A stretch of DNA of 64,000 nucleotides from Edaphobacter flagellatus (GCF_025264665.1 NZ_CP073697.1:868001-932000), one strand, 5' to 3'. Shown: positions 1 through 9,091, counted from the stretch's first letter. Program-made: numbers and translations. The notes: generated by a model not told the origin, from the letters alone.

Positions 1-2
1 TC

Positions 3-1619
3 ACCGTCATCGCCGCACGCGACTTCTTCGACTCACTTATACTCACGCCCTCGCAGGCCGAGATCGCCGGAAAAATCTTCGAAGAAGTCCGCCAGCGCAT
101 TCACTTCCTCGATCAGGTTGGCCTCGACTACCTCACGCTCGACCGCCTCTCCTCCACGCTCTCCGGCGGCGAATCGCAGCGCATCCAGCTGGCCACCTCG
201 CTCGGCTCGCGCCTCGTCGGCGCACTCTACGTCCTCGACGAGCCATCCATAGGCCTGCACACGCGCGACACCGCACGTCTCATCCACATCATGGAAGAGC
301 TGCGCGACCTCGGCAACACGATCCTCGTCGTCGAGCACGACCCCGACGTCATCCGCGCCGCCGACCACCTGCTCGACCTCGGCCCCGGCGCGGGAGAACT
401 CGGCGGCCAGCTGCTTGCCAGCGGCACCGTCAAACAGGTCTCCGCCAATCCGAATTCCATCACCGGCAAGTACCTCTCCGGCCGCTCCAGTATCGCCGTA
501 CCGAAACACCGCCGCGAGCCCGGCCGCGAGCGCCTCAAGCTCACCGGAGCACGCATTCACAATCTTCGCGGCGTCGATGTCGAAATCCCGCTCAACCTCC
601 TCGTCTGTGTCACCGGAGTCTCCGGCTCCGGCAAATCCACGCTCGTGCATCAAGTCCTCTACCGCGCACTCATGCAGGCGCTTGGGCAGGAAGGCACCAA
701 CGACGGTATCGACCCAACGCATCTCTATCGCGAACTTTCCGGCACGCACCACCTCAACGACGTCGTGCTCGTCGACCAGTCTCCCATCGGGCGCACGCCG
801 CGTTCGAACCCCGTCACCTACATCAAGGCCTTCGACGATATCCGCGCGCTCTTCGCCGCGCAGCCCGACGCCAAGCGCCGCGGCCTCACTGCCGGACACT
901 TCTCCTTCAACGTCCCCGGCGGCCGCTGCGATGTCTGCGAAGGCGATGGCACCGTCACCGTCGAGATGCAGTTCCTTGCCGACGTTGAGCTGCCCTGCGA
1001 AGAATGTAACGGCACCCGCTACAAGCCCTCCATCCTTGACATTCGCTACAAGGGGAAGAACATCCACGACGTTCTCAACATGACCGTCAAGGAAGCGCTC
1101 GTCTACTTCGCCGGTCATCCGAAGATCGTCGACAAACTCTACGTCCTCGACGAGGTCGGCCTCGGCTACGTCCGCCTCGGCCAATCCGCCACAACGCTCT
1201 CCGGCGGCGAAGCCCAGCGCGTCAAGCTCGCGTCACATCTTGCCACGGCACGCTCGAACTCTTCACGCAGCAGCAACGAAACCGCCGCCAAGGCCCGCAG
1301 TCGCACACTCTATATCCTCGACGAGCCCACTACGGGCCTCCACTTCGACGACGTCGCTAAGCTCCTCGCCGCCTTCCGCAAGCTCATCGAGGGCGGAGGC
1401 TCACTGCTCGTCATCGAGCACAACCTCGACGTCATCAAATCCGCTGACTGGATTATTGACATGGGCCCCGAAGGCGGCTCACGCGGGGGCCAGGTGGTCG
1501 CCACCGGTACTCCCGAGGAGATCGCCGCCAACCCCGCTTCGCATACCGGCCATTGGCTCGGACCAGTACTGCATTTAGTGTCCGCAAAACCAGAGGCGGA
1601 ACTTCAGGTCATGGCATAG
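3..1619 (+). CDS. uvrA: Excinuclease ABC subunit A (3' part, gene starts before the window)
   Basis: UvrA is the damage-sensing ATPase of the UvrABC nucleotide excision repair complex. The reading frame is open from base 3, so only the C-terminal ~538 residues are seen. The sequence shows the end of the first ABC unit (LSGGESQRIQLA signature, then LYVLDEPSIGLH Walker B) and then the second unit. The latter has Walker A GVSGSGKSTL, a C-x2-C / C-x2-C zinc module (RCDVCEGD and PCEECNGTRY), the signature LSGGEAQRVKLA and Walker B LYILDEPTTGLHF. About a dozen extra Ser/Arg/Ala-rich residues lie between the second signature and Walker B, where most UvrA proteins have a short link. The stop is TAG at 1617-1619. 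Identification is certain; the start is outside the window. Confidence 0.97.
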   Translation, partial: TVIAARDFFDSLILTPSQAEIAGKIFEEVRQRIHFLDQVGLDYLTLDRLSSTLSGGESQRIQLATSLGSRLVGALYVLDEPSIGLHTRDTARLIHIMEELRDLGNTILVVEHDPDVIRAADHLLDLGPGAGELGGQLLASGTVKQVSANPNSITGKYLSGRSSIAVPKHRREPGRERLKLTGARIHNLRGVDVEIPLNLLVCVTGVSGSGKSTLVHQVLYRALMQALGQEGTNDGIDPTHLYRELSGTHHLNDVVLVDQSPIGRTPRSNPVTYIKAFDDIRALFAAQPDAKRRGLTAGHFSFNVPGGRCDVCEGDGTVTVEMQFLADVELPCEECNGTRYKPSILDIRYKGKNIHDVLNMTVKEALVYFAGHPKIVDKLYVLDEVGLGYVRLGQSATTLSGGEAQRVKLASHLATARSNSSRSSNETAAKARSRTLYILDEPTTGLHFDDVAKLLAAFRKLIEGGGSLLVIEHNLDVIKSADWIIDMGPEGGSRGGQVVATGTPEEIAANPASHTGHWLGPVLHLVSAKPEAELQVMA

Positions 1620-1703
1620 GATGATTTGATAGGCTTTCAGCGTAACTTACGCTTCTGTGGTATTTGACGACATCGAAACATCTGTATTAATCGGAGGGAA
1701 TCG

Positions 1704-2414
1704 ATGAAAAAGCTTGTGGCCAAGTCGAGACGGATTTGCCCTCCGGAACAGGTTATCGTCGTCCTGTTTTCTGCCTTTGCCGTGTTCTTTGCGGTTCAGC
1801 TATTTGCGAACCACGTCCTACCCTCGCTCAAAAATTTCTGGATCGAGCTCTTCAGTGCGGCCGTAGCGATCCTCTTTACCGTAGACGCTCTTCCACGGAT
1901 TCAGCGTGCACTCAGGGGACCTGCCCCGGCGATGGTGGATGAAGAGAGCTTTGTCGCCGCCGCCGAAAACAGTATCGACGACTTTTACATCTTCTCCGGC
2001 ATCCCGGACGCCTCAGGTCAGATCGTCGACTTCCGTTTCGCCTACATCAATCCCGTCGCAGAGCGCCGCCTGCGGGCGCAGCGCGAAAACCTGCTTGGAC
2101 GTGCGCTTTCCGAGGTCCGCCCCGTTGCCGTTACTAAAGGACTGATCGCCCGATATCAGGAAGTGGTTCGCACCGGCATACCTTACGACGGCGAGGTGTA
2201 CCTGGACGATGACCGCATTACCGCCACTTGGCTGCATGTTCACGCGGTCAAACTGGGAGATGGCATCGCCATCACCAGCCGCGACATTACCCGACAGAAA
2301 CAGGGACACGACCGCGCCAGTTTCCTGGCAGAGTATGGCCTCTTAACAGGGCTGGCCAACCGACCCATGCTCACCACGCGTCTCAACGCCGCCATCCATC
2401 GCATGAAATCCTGA
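1704..2414 (+). CDS. Membrane PAS-domain protein ending in a truncated GGDEF start
   Basis: The 236-residue protein has two membrane segments (about residues 17-39 and 44-64) and a PAS-like sensor domain (about 85-195, ending in the typical ITSRDITRQK). A short tail at 211-233 (YGLLTGLANRPMLTTRL...) matches the first helix of a diguanylate cyclase domain, whose family pattern is DxLTGLxNRxxLxxRL. The protein stops there, so the GG(D/E)EF active site is absent and it cannot make c-di-GMP. A strong Shine-Dalgarno GGAGGG (1693-1698) supports the ATG. It could be a decayed diguanylate cyclase or a sensor that uses the stub as a connector. The ligand of the PAS domain is not visible. Confidence 0.7.
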   Translation: MKKLVAKSRRICPPEQVIVVLFSAFAVFFAVQLFANHVLPSLKNFWIELFSAAVAILFTVDALPRIQRALRGPAPAMVDEESFVAAAENSIDDFYIFSGIPDASGQIVDFRFAYINPVAERRLRAQRENLLGRALSEVRPVAVTKGLIARYQEVVRTGIPYDGEVYLDDDRITATWLHVHAVKLGDGIAITSRDITRQKQGHDRASFLAEYGLLTGLANRPMLTTRLNAAIHRMKS

Positions 2415-2469
2415 AATTGCGCTGCAATCCATTACGGCGAAGCAAAATGCAGTATCGTAGTTCCCGTCT

Positions 2470-3474
2470 ATGCGTCGTTCCCTACCGCCACACATCCTGT
2501 TGACTGCAATATCTTTGGCATCGGCCTTCCTGCTTCTTACCGGGTGCCATCCTGTCCAATACAGGCTTGGCCAGGTCCCTCCACTGGCTGCCACACCGCT
2601 TGCCTCAATCAGCGCCCATCTAACCGTCCCGCATATAGCACCGGGGCAGAAGACCCCTTTGGTCGTTCAGCTCACAACCCCTGACGGCCGCGTTCTCACC
2701 ACCAATGGCAAAGGTAAAGATGACGTCCCTTGGAAGGACCTCGCTATCACCGCCAGCATCGTTTCCGTCAATAACAAAGGAGTCGTCTCACTTACAGAAG
2801 ACCCCATCTTCACCGATGGCAAGACAGGCCACATCACGGTGACCGTGCCCAGCCATTCCAATCTTCTCTACGACCTCGACGTTCCTATTGGCTACGACTA
2901 CGCCTTCAGCCCTGTAGTTTCCGGAATCAGCGGATCAAACGGACTGGATGGCCTGAACGGTACAAATGGCATCAGCGGGACTTCCGGTTCCATCGATCTC
3001 AATAACCCAACTGCAGGAGGAGCCGGTAGCGATGGAAGCGACGGGACCGATGGCTCCAATGGCGGATCCGGAGGGGATGCACCTCCTGTCGAAGTCCGCA
3101 TCGCTCTGCGTTCTACATCACATCCTCTCCTTCAAATCGAGGTATCGGCACCGAGTTATCGAACACACTATTACCTCGTCGATCCACAAGGCGGTTCTCT
3201 CACCATAACGTCGAGCGGCGGCTCTGGAGGACGCGGCGGGAGTGGAGGACGCGGAGGGCGTGGTGGCTCCGGAGGAATCGGCTCACCCAACGGACAGAGC
3301 GGCCATGATGGACGTAATGGTCAGGACGGATCCAATGGCTTCGATGGACGCGCAGGCCCCATCACTGTCATCTACGATGCTCAAGTCCAGCCCTATCTGT
3401 CCATCATCCATCTTCACAATGCTGGGGCGCCTGCACCGGTCTTCCGTCAAGAAGCCGTTGCTCCTATGTGGTAG
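2470..3474 (+). CDS. Lipoprotein with collagen-like Gly-X-Y repeats
   Basis: The 334-residue protein begins with a signal peptide and lipobox ending LLTGC (Cys26), so it is predicted to be lipid-anchored. Residues ~45-145 look like a beta-rich domain. Three glycine-rich blocks follow: strict Gly-X-Y at 152-174, 186-203 (GSDGSDGTDGSNGGS) and 250-297 (GGS/GGR triplets, then GQSGHDGRNGQDGSNGFDG). A short beta-like stretch at 205-248 separates the last two. Gly-X-Y triplets define collagen-like proteins, which in bacteria often form surface stalks or adhesins. The X-Y positions here hold Asp/Asn/Ser/Arg rather than Pro. It ends 16 nt from the convergent MFS gene. The function is unknown; a surface structural or adhesive role is an inference. 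Confidence 0.75.
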   Translation: MRRSLPPHILLTAISLASAFLLLTGCHPVQYRLGQVPPLAATPLASISAHLTVPHIAPGQKTPLVVQLTTPDGRVLTTNGKGKDDVPWKDLAITASIVSVNNKGVVSLTEDPIFTDGKTGHITVTVPSHSNLLYDLDVPIGYDYAFSPVVSGISGSNGLDGLNGTNGISGTSGSIDLNNPTAGGAGSDGSDGTDGSNGGSGGDAPPVEVRIALRSTSHPLLQIEVSAPSYRTHYYLVDPQGGSLTITSSGGSGGRGGSGGRGGRGGSGGIGSPNGQSGHDGRNGQDGSNGFDGRAGPITVIYDAQVQPYLSIIHLHNAGAPAPVFRQEAVAPMW

Positions 3475-3490
3475 TCGTCGCCCTCGTTCC

Positions 3491-4645
3491 TTAGGCTCCC
3501 ACCTCGACCGCCGTCTCTTGCCTGATCGAAAAGAGCACTGGCCCTAGCGCAACCACCACACCTGCAATCACCACCAGCACCAACGCCTTCCCAAGGCCCA
3601 ATCCCACCGCAAGCCATCCAATCAATGGAGGCCCCGCCAGGAACCCGAAGTATCCGATCGTCGACAGCGCCGAGATCGCCGGGCCTGCGCCCATGCGCGT
3701 GTTTCTTCCCGCCAGCGTCATGATCACAGGAATGATGTTGGCCACGCCTGCTCCCGTCAGCACCAGCCCGAAGACACCAACGGCCAGCGAATGCGACACC
3801 AGCGTGCAGCCGAATCCCGCCGCGATCAGCAAGCCGCTGCCAATCAGGATCGTCCTGTCCTCGAATCTTCCGATGAGCCAGTCGCCGAGAAAGCGCCCGC
3901 TCGCCATCGAGATCGCATACGTCGCATAGCCCGCCGCAGCTGCCGACAGGCTCGCCCCCAAACTCGAACGCAGGTACACCGCAGCCCAATCGCCTATCGC
4001 GCCTTCAGCAAATAATCCGAAGAACGCAATCATCGCCAGCTTCAGCAACGCTGCGTCCGGAAAGACGAACTTCGTCTTCTGATGCGGCTTGCGCTCCTCC
4101 TCCACCAGAAGCGACAGAACGGCCAGCACCGCGGCTCCCATCAAAGCTGCGCCGACCGACATATTGAAGCGCAGTGGCATTCCATGCTTCAACAGCACAC
4201 TCGTCATGCTGGCGCCAAGCAATCCACCCACACTCCAGCATCCCTGCAGCAGACTCATACTCGAACGGCCATAGTGCTGTTCCACGGCAATCGCCTGCGC
4301 GTTCACCGTGACATCGAGTGCCCCCTTCGCCGCGCCGTACATCCCGGCAAACAGAATCAGCACAGCATAACTGTTTGCCTCGGCCAATAAGGCCAGCATC
4401 GCCACATACGCCAATGCAACAACGCGAATGACTGTCCTGCTGCCGAACCGCTCGATCAAATGGCCCATCACCGGCATCGTCAGAATCGCGCCACCCACCA
4501 GGCTCAGCAATGCTGCGCTCAACTGGCCATTTCCAAGGTGCAGATTCTGCTTGAAGACCGGTACATGCGCCGCCCACAAGCCAAATCCCGTCCCATCCAC
4601 CAGGAACAACGTTGCAAGCGCCCACTTTGGCCACTGAATCCGCAT
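3491..4645 (-). CDS. MFS transporter (YbjJ-like)
   Basis: The 384-residue protein is very hydrophobic with about 12 predicted transmembrane segments. It has the major facilitator loop motif between TM2 and TM3 (GHLIERFGSRTVIRV) and resembles the YbjJ-type subfamily of bacterial MFS carriers (FFGLFAEGAIGDWAAVYLR around the seventh segment). The substrate cannot be told from sequence. It is divergently transcribed from the LysR gene at 4717 across a 71-bp gap, the classic layout for a LysR regulator controlling its neighbour. It converges with the collagen-like gene. Confidence 0.88.
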   Translation of the reverse strand: MRIQWPKWALATLFLVDGTGFGLWAAHVPVFKQNLHLGNGQLSAALLSLVGGAILTMPVMGHLIERFGSRTVIRVVALAYVAMLALLAEANSYAVLILFAGMYGAAKGALDVTVNAQAIAVEQHYGRSSMSLLQGCWSVGGLLGASMTSVLLKHGMPLRFNMSVGAALMGAAVLAVLSLLVEEERKPHQKTKFVFPDAALLKLAMIAFFGLFAEGAIGDWAAVYLRSSLGASLSAAAAGYATYAISMASGRFLGDWLIGRFEDRTILIGSGLLIAAGFGCTLVSHSLAVGVFGLVLTGAGVANIIPVIMTLAGRNTRMGAGPAISALSTIGYFGFLAGPPLIGWLAVGLGLGKALVLVVIAGVVVALGPVLFSIRQETAVEVGA

Positions 4646-4678
4646 ACCTTTATTAGACAGCCGATTGCCTCATTCCGA

Positions 4679-4708
4679 TTGATGAAATCTTTACCATCCA
4701 CTGATAAC
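4679..4708 (+). promoter_or_regulatory. Possible promoter of the LysR gene in the divergent gap
   Basis: TTGATG (4679-4684) and GATAAC (4703-4708) are separated by 18 nt and lie just before the ATG at 4717. Each hexamer matches the sigma-70 consensus at only 4 of 6 positions. The short distance to the ATG suggests a very short leader. This is a weak call. Confidence 0.25.
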
Positions 4709-4716
4709 CTAATGGA

Positions 4717-5640
4717 ATGAGCCTAAACTTCGACACATTGCGTGCATTCGTGGTTCTCTCCGAAGAACTCAACTTCGGACGCACCGCCAAGCGGCTCAAC
4801 ATCTCGCAGCCTGCACTCACCAAGCAGATCAAGCGGCTCGAAGAAGAGATCGGCGGACGCCTCTTCGAACGCACCACCGGGCGCGTCGAGCTCACCTCCG
4901 CCGGCGAAGCCCTGCGCGAACGTTCCCGCACGCTGATGTACGACGCTGCCGCATGGGAGTCCTTCGCCCGTCAAGCCACACGCGGCGAGCTCGGCAGCCT
5001 GCGCATCGGCTTCGGCATCGCCACGCTTGGTGACCTGCTCCCTCGAGCCGTCATCGCCTTCCGCAAAAACTTCCCCAACGTCATGCTCGAGATGCACGAC
5101 CTCGCTTCACGCACACAAATCGAAGGCTTGCTTGAAGGCATCCTCGATCTCGGCTTCGTCCGTCTGCCCGTCACAGCTTCTGGCCTTGAGGTCGTACCCA
5201 TCCTTGAAGAAGAGCTTCTCATCGCCGTCGCACATACGCGCTTCACCAAGACACATATCCGGCTCAAAGACTTGCGCAACGAACCGTTCGTCCTTATCGC
5301 CTCGTCCATCTCCAACACCTTCCGCCAGCACACCCTCAGCGTCTGCTCGGCGGCAGGCTTTACCCCGAATGTCATTCAAGAGGCCAGCGAACTCTTCACC
5401 GTATTGAACCTCGTGCGAGCGGGACTAGGCGTCAGCCTGGTTCCCTCTACCGCGCGCCGCATGCGTGTGCCCGGTGTCCGCTTTGTTCCTCTCGTTACGC
5501 CCGCGGCCAAGTGGAAGATCGGCATGGCATGGAGAAAGGACCGATGGCAACGGGTGCGCTCCTTCGCCGAAATCGTCACAGCTATCGTCAAAGCTGCGCC
5601 AGAGCCAGATGCGCGCGTTTTTCCACAGAGAAAGTCTTGA
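4717..5640 (+). CDS. LysR-family transcriptional regulator
   Basis: The 307-residue protein has the standard LysR architecture. An N-terminal winged helix-turn-helix comes first (residues ~3-62; FGRTAKRLNISQPALTKQIK, then LFERTTGRVELTSAGE), followed by a periplasmic-binding-protein-like effector domain (~90-295). The size is normal for the family. It is divergent from the MFS gene at 4645 and most probably controls that gene and itself in response to a small molecule that cannot be named from sequence. There is no clear Shine-Dalgarno before the ATG. Confidence 0.93.
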   Translation: MSLNFDTLRAFVVLSEELNFGRTAKRLNISQPALTKQIKRLEEEIGGRLFERTTGRVELTSAGEALRERSRTLMYDAAAWESFARQATRGELGSLRIGFGIATLGDLLPRAVIAFRKNFPNVMLEMHDLASRTQIEGLLEGILDLGFVRLPVTASGLEVVPILEEELLIAVAHTRFTKTHIRLKDLRNEPFVLIASSISNTFRQHTLSVCSAAGFTPNVIQEASELFTVLNLVRAGLGVSLVPSTARRMRVPGVRFVPLVTPAAKWKIGMAWRKDRWQRVRSFAEIVTAIVKAAPEPDARVFPQRKS

Positions 5641-5801
5641 CGCCACCAGTAAACTTAAATGAGGGAAAGAAGTAGGGCCGGCACATCCGCCGGGCTTTTC
5701 GATTTAAACTGGATCGGGGCTGTTCCAAAACAGGGGTACCCCAACAAGTGGCATCGTTTGAATACTTTGCACACTTTTGTACGGGGAGGGAGGCCCACCG
5801 G

Positions 5802-7154
5802 ATGTCCCGGACATTGCAATACCTCAGACGAACCACCATCGCCGGACCGGCGCTGCTCTTGCTGGCCATCATCTTTACTCCAGCGCTCCATGCCCAGCTT
5901 CCTGCCGGGACCCGGGACGCTGCCTCCGAGCGCCAGCAGGACCCGCTGCGTATGCAGGCCAGCGAAGCCCTGCAAAAAGGCGACTACGCAACAGCCGCAA
6001 AGCTCCTCTCTACACTCGCGGAGAAAAACCCCAACGATGCGCAGGTGCTCTACAACCTGGGCTCTGCTCAGGACGCCCTCGACCAGACGCCACAAGCCGA
6101 AGGCAGCTATCGTCGCGCCATCGCCGCCAGCCCGAACCTGCTGGAGCCACACCTCGCCCTCGGCCTTCTACTGGCTCGCACCGGAAAAACCGCCGAAGCG
6201 CATACCGAATTAGCCGCTGCTGCTGCGATTCCCAATGGCGATCCTGCACTTCGCGGCCGCGCGTATCGCGCCATGGCCCGGATCGACCAGCCTGGCAATC
6301 CTTCGGGCGCAAGCGATGAGCTGCTCGCGGCGCTCAAGCTCACCCCCGAAACTCCCGACGACATCCTGCTCGCGGGCGAACTGGCTCAGGCGAACAACGA
6401 TCCCGCCGCAGCCGAAGCTGCGTTCCGCCGCCTCATCGCCGCCGATCCGGATAATGCAGAAGCGACCGCTGCGCTTGTTCATCTTCTGCTTCAGCAAAAA
6501 AAGACCGATCAGGCTGAACCTCTGCTGAACGCTGCTCTTAAAAAACATCCTGACGATCCTGCTCTGAATGCACAACTGGCTTCGCTCTACGAGTCGGACG
6601 AAAATCCCGCCAACGCGGCCAAAGCCCTTCCTATCGTCGAAAAGCTCCACGCCGCCAATCCGCAGGACGCCTCCGTTGTCCGCCTGCTTGCCCGCCTTTA
6701 TAGCCGCAACGGTCAGTACGACAAGGCGCTGCCTCTGGTGGCAGCACTCTCCGCCGCTTCACCCAACGACCCGACGCTGCTCGACGACCAGGCCGATATC
6801 CTCATCCGCCTCCACCGATCCGGCGAAGCCCAGCCTCTGCTCCAACGCGCAATCGCTGATCCTAAAGCCTTTCCCACGCCACAGGCCTACGGCGTCGCCG
6901 CCAGCCACCTGGCCTTCGCCGCCTCGGCCAACAACGACCCGACGACGACCTTGCGCGCGCTTGAGCTGCGTGATAAAGTGCTGGCTCAAACACCGTCGTC
7001 ACTATTCCTAGCGGCTACGGCGCACGATAAACTCCACCAGGTCAAGCAGGCGTCTGACCTGTACAAACAGTTCCTTTCCGTGGCGAAAGGGCAATATCCT
7101 GACGAGGAGTGGGAGGCAAAACACCGCCTCGTATCCCTCGAACACATGAAGTAA
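5802..7154 (+). CDS. Exported TPR-repeat protein
   Basis: The 450-residue protein starts with a signal peptide (hydrophobic core GPALLLLAIIFTPA, cleavage after LHA) and then consists of tandem tetratricopeptide repeats across residues ~40-440. Typical units read VLYNLGSAQDALDQTPQAE and LARLYSRNGQYDKALPLVA. TPR arrays form a superhelical scaffold for protein binding, so this is probably a periplasmic or envelope assembly factor. The ATG at 5802 was chosen over the in-frame ATG at 5748 because GGGGAGGGAGG lies 9 nt upstream and it places the signal peptide at the N-terminus. The partner is unknown. Confidence 0.85.
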   Translation: MSRTLQYLRRTTIAGPALLLLAIIFTPALHAQLPAGTRDAASERQQDPLRMQASEALQKGDYATAAKLLSTLAEKNPNDAQVLYNLGSAQDALDQTPQAEGSYRRAIAASPNLLEPHLALGLLLARTGKTAEAHTELAAAAAIPNGDPALRGRAYRAMARIDQPGNPSGASDELLAALKLTPETPDDILLAGELAQANNDPAAAEAAFRRLIAADPDNAEATAALVHLLLQQKKTDQAEPLLNAALKKHPDDPALNAQLASLYESDENPANAAKALPIVEKLHAANPQDASVVRLLARLYSRNGQYDKALPLVAALSAASPNDPTLLDDQADILIRLHRSGEAQPLLQRAIADPKAFPTPQAYGVAASHLAFAASANNDPTTTLRALELRDKVLAQTPSSLFLAATAHDKLHQVKQASDLYKQFLSVAKGQYPDEEWEAKHRLVSLEHMK

Positions 7155-7282
7155 CCGGCATAGCAGAAACGATGTATTGAAAGGCGGTACCGGAAGCGGT
7201 ACAAAAACGGCAGCAAAAGTTTAGACAAACCAGTCTCGACTCCATGAAGTTATGAAGCCAGACGCTCCCAACGAGGTGCGTT

Positions 7283-7750
7283 ATGCAAGTAATCAAACGG
7301 CTTTTACCTCTATGTTTCCTCCTCTCGCTCTGCGTTTCTCTTCACGCGGCAGCAGGAGGAATCGACAAATCGGTCCTTCTCGACGAGCAGGCGCTTATGC
7401 AGCTTGAGCAGCGTGCCGAGCAGGCTAACCCCCGCGAGCAATGTTTCCTCTATACCGAGCTGGTTTCGGCTATGACTGAAATAGCAGGGAAACAAATACT
7501 CGACGGCGACACCGACCGCGCCAGCGTAACACTGAAGAAAGTCGCGAAATATGCGGAGATGATTCATATGAATCTCGCCCGTGATACCAAGCGGCTGAAG
7601 AATGCCGAGATGCTGATGCATCACACAACTTATCGGTTGAATGAGTATCTGCATCGCGCCTCGTCCGAGGACAGGCCAACTTTGCAGGCGGCGCTGAAGC
7701 AGTTGAATCAGGTGCAAAATGAGTTGTTGACTCAGGTCTTCAACCACTAA
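7283..7750 (+). CDS. Small exported helical protein of unknown function
   Basis: The 155-residue product has a clean signal peptide (LLPLCFLLSLCVSLHAAAG). The mature part is almost wholly alpha-helical and charged (QLEQRAEQANPREQC..., then KNAEMLMHHTTYRLNEYL). I do not recognise a named family. It is the first of three same-strand genes (7283-9030) with 21-29 nt gaps. The next gene also encodes a small exported helical protein with a similar layout, including a helical DTKRLKN/DLREAATEML-type C-terminal part, so the two may be distant paralogues. A periplasmic role is inferred from the signal peptide only. Confidence 0.75.
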   Translation: MQVIKRLLPLCFLLSLCVSLHAAAGGIDKSVLLDEQALMQLEQRAEQANPREQCFLYTELVSAMTEIAGKQILDGDTDRASVTLKKVAKYAEMIHMNLARDTKRLKNAEMLMHHTTYRLNEYLHRASSEDRPTLQAALKQLNQVQNELLTQVFNH

Positions 7751-7779
7751 GATCCGTCGATTGGCCTACAATCTCCACC

Positions 7780-8322
7780 ATGCTCCGTCGATCCCTGCTT
7801 ATCGCCTTTATCGTGCTGGCCGGCCTGACCTCTTCGGCACATGCGCAGCGCGGTGAAGTGAACCTCTCGGAAAAAGAAGTCGAGGAGCTTCGTGATTCGG
7901 CCTATGTCGCCAATGATCGCGTCATGACCTTCATCAAACTGATCGATGTCCGCATTAAAGCGCTGCAGGATATGTACGCCAAACCGCGGCGTCCCGGACG
8001 CGAACAGGATACGCACGATCTGCTGGAGCAGTTCGCGGCGCTGGCGGATGAGCTGAACGACAACCTCGATGACTACGGTCCGCGTCATCGCGACATCCGC
8101 AAGGCGCTCCCAAAACTCATCGAAGCAACGGAGCGATGGGGCACAACAGTAAGGACGCCTCCTGACAACGATCTCTATAACGTTTCGCGGAAGATTGCGC
8201 TCGAATCGATCCGCGATCTTCGCGAGGCCGCGACTGAGATGCTCGACGAACAGAAGAAGTGGTTCGCGGACCATCCTCCTCAAAAAGAGGAGCCGGCACA
8301 GATGGAAAACCATCCCCGCTAG
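7780..8322 (+). CDS. Small exported helical protein of unknown function
   Basis: The 180-residue protein has a signal peptide (LLIAFIVLAGLTSSAHAQ) followed by a charged helical region (SEKEVEELRDSAYVANDRV, then HDLLEQFAALADELNDNLDD). It ends in a Pro/Glu-rich tail. It follows the previous gene by 29 nt and precedes the SprT-like gene by 21 nt, so the three are probably co-transcribed. No enzyme motif or metal site is visible. I do not recognise a family; the mature protein would be periplasmic. Confidence 0.75.
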   Translation: MLRRSLLIAFIVLAGLTSSAHAQRGEVNLSEKEVEELRDSAYVANDRVMTFIKLIDVRIKALQDMYAKPRRPGREQDTHDLLEQFAALADELNDNLDDYGPRHRDIRKALPKLIEATERWGTTVRTPPDNDLYNVSRKIALESIRDLREAATEMLDEQKKWFADHPPQKEEPAQMENHPR

Positions 8323-8343
8323 CAGATGTAAACTTGAGCTACA

Positions 8344-9030
8344 GTGTCATCTCCCCTCGTCGCAATCTTTGAAGAGCAGTATCGTGAGCTGCGCCCGCGC
8401 GCTCCGATGCCTCCATTCGATATCCGCTTTCGCCGCTTCACCTCTCTCAATACAACGATTCGACTTCGCGAAGGACGGCTGCACGTTCGCCTGTCGGACA
8501 TCCTCGAACATGCGCCGGATTCGGTCCATCATGCGATCGCGCATATCCTGCTGGCAAAGCTGTATCGCAAGCCGATCGCGCCCAGCCACGCAGACCGCTA
8601 TCGCCGTCACGTCTCTTCAGAAGCCGTCTCACGGCAGGCAGAGCATGTGCGACAGACGCGTGGACGCAAACGCATCCTCACACCGCAAGGACACCATTTC
8701 GACCTCAACGAGGTCTTCGACTCGCTCAACGCCCGCTTCTTCCATGGCCTGTTGGGAAAACCTATCCTGACGTGGAGCGCGCATCACGCCCGTCGCATGC
8801 TCGGGCACTACGATGCCGCGCACAACACCATCGTCGTCAGTCGCGTCTTCGATCGCCCGGACACGCCGCGCGCTGCTATCGAATATCTGCTCTATCACGA
8901 GATGTTGCACCTCAAGCATCCTGTGCGCGTAAAGGCAGGCCGCCGCTGTGTGCACTCACGAGAATTTCAAGCCGAGGAACGGCTCTTCCCTCATCTCGAA
9001 GAGGCGAAGGCATATTTGCGGCGCCTCTAA
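8344..9030 (+). CDS. SprT-like zinc metalloprotease-fold protein
   Basis: The 228-residue protein carries HEMLH (residues 185-189) in the context YLLYHEMLHLKHPV, with a downstream HSREF (His204). This arrangement is typical of SprT/M48-like zincin folds, where the two motif His and a third His bind zinc and the Glu activates water. The N-terminal 100 residues (DIRFRRFTSLNTTIRLREG) are less conserved. There is no signal peptide, so it is cytoplasmic. The start is GTG at 8344. The clear motif makes a zinc-binding hydrolase fold likely; the substrate is unknown. Confidence 0.8.
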   Translation: MSSPLVAIFEEQYRELRPRAPMPPFDIRFRRFTSLNTTIRLREGRLHVRLSDILEHAPDSVHHAIAHILLAKLYRKPIAPSHADRYRRHVSSEAVSRQAEHVRQTRGRKRILTPQGHHFDLNEVFDSLNARFFHGLLGKPILTWSAHHARRMLGHYDAAHNTIVVSRVFDRPDTPRAAIEYLLYHEMLHLKHPVRVKAGRRCVHSREFQAEERLFPHLEEAKAYLRRL

Positions 9031-9091
9031 CCCCTTGAGCCAGAAGAATATTCAACCGCTGCGGCGCTGAGTCGTGATAGCATCCTTCCGT

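Noticed and set aside
33..1184. Long minus-strand reading frame (383 codons) opposite uvrA
   Set aside because: It lies wholly opposite clear UvrA motifs. Its Asp/Glu/Val/Gly-rich composition is what the complement of GC-rich coding DNA gives.
3214..3360. Short DNA repeats suggestive of a CRISPR or satellite array
   Set aside because: The repeats come from Gly-X-Y codons in the collagen-like gene; there are no spacers and the period is 9 nt.
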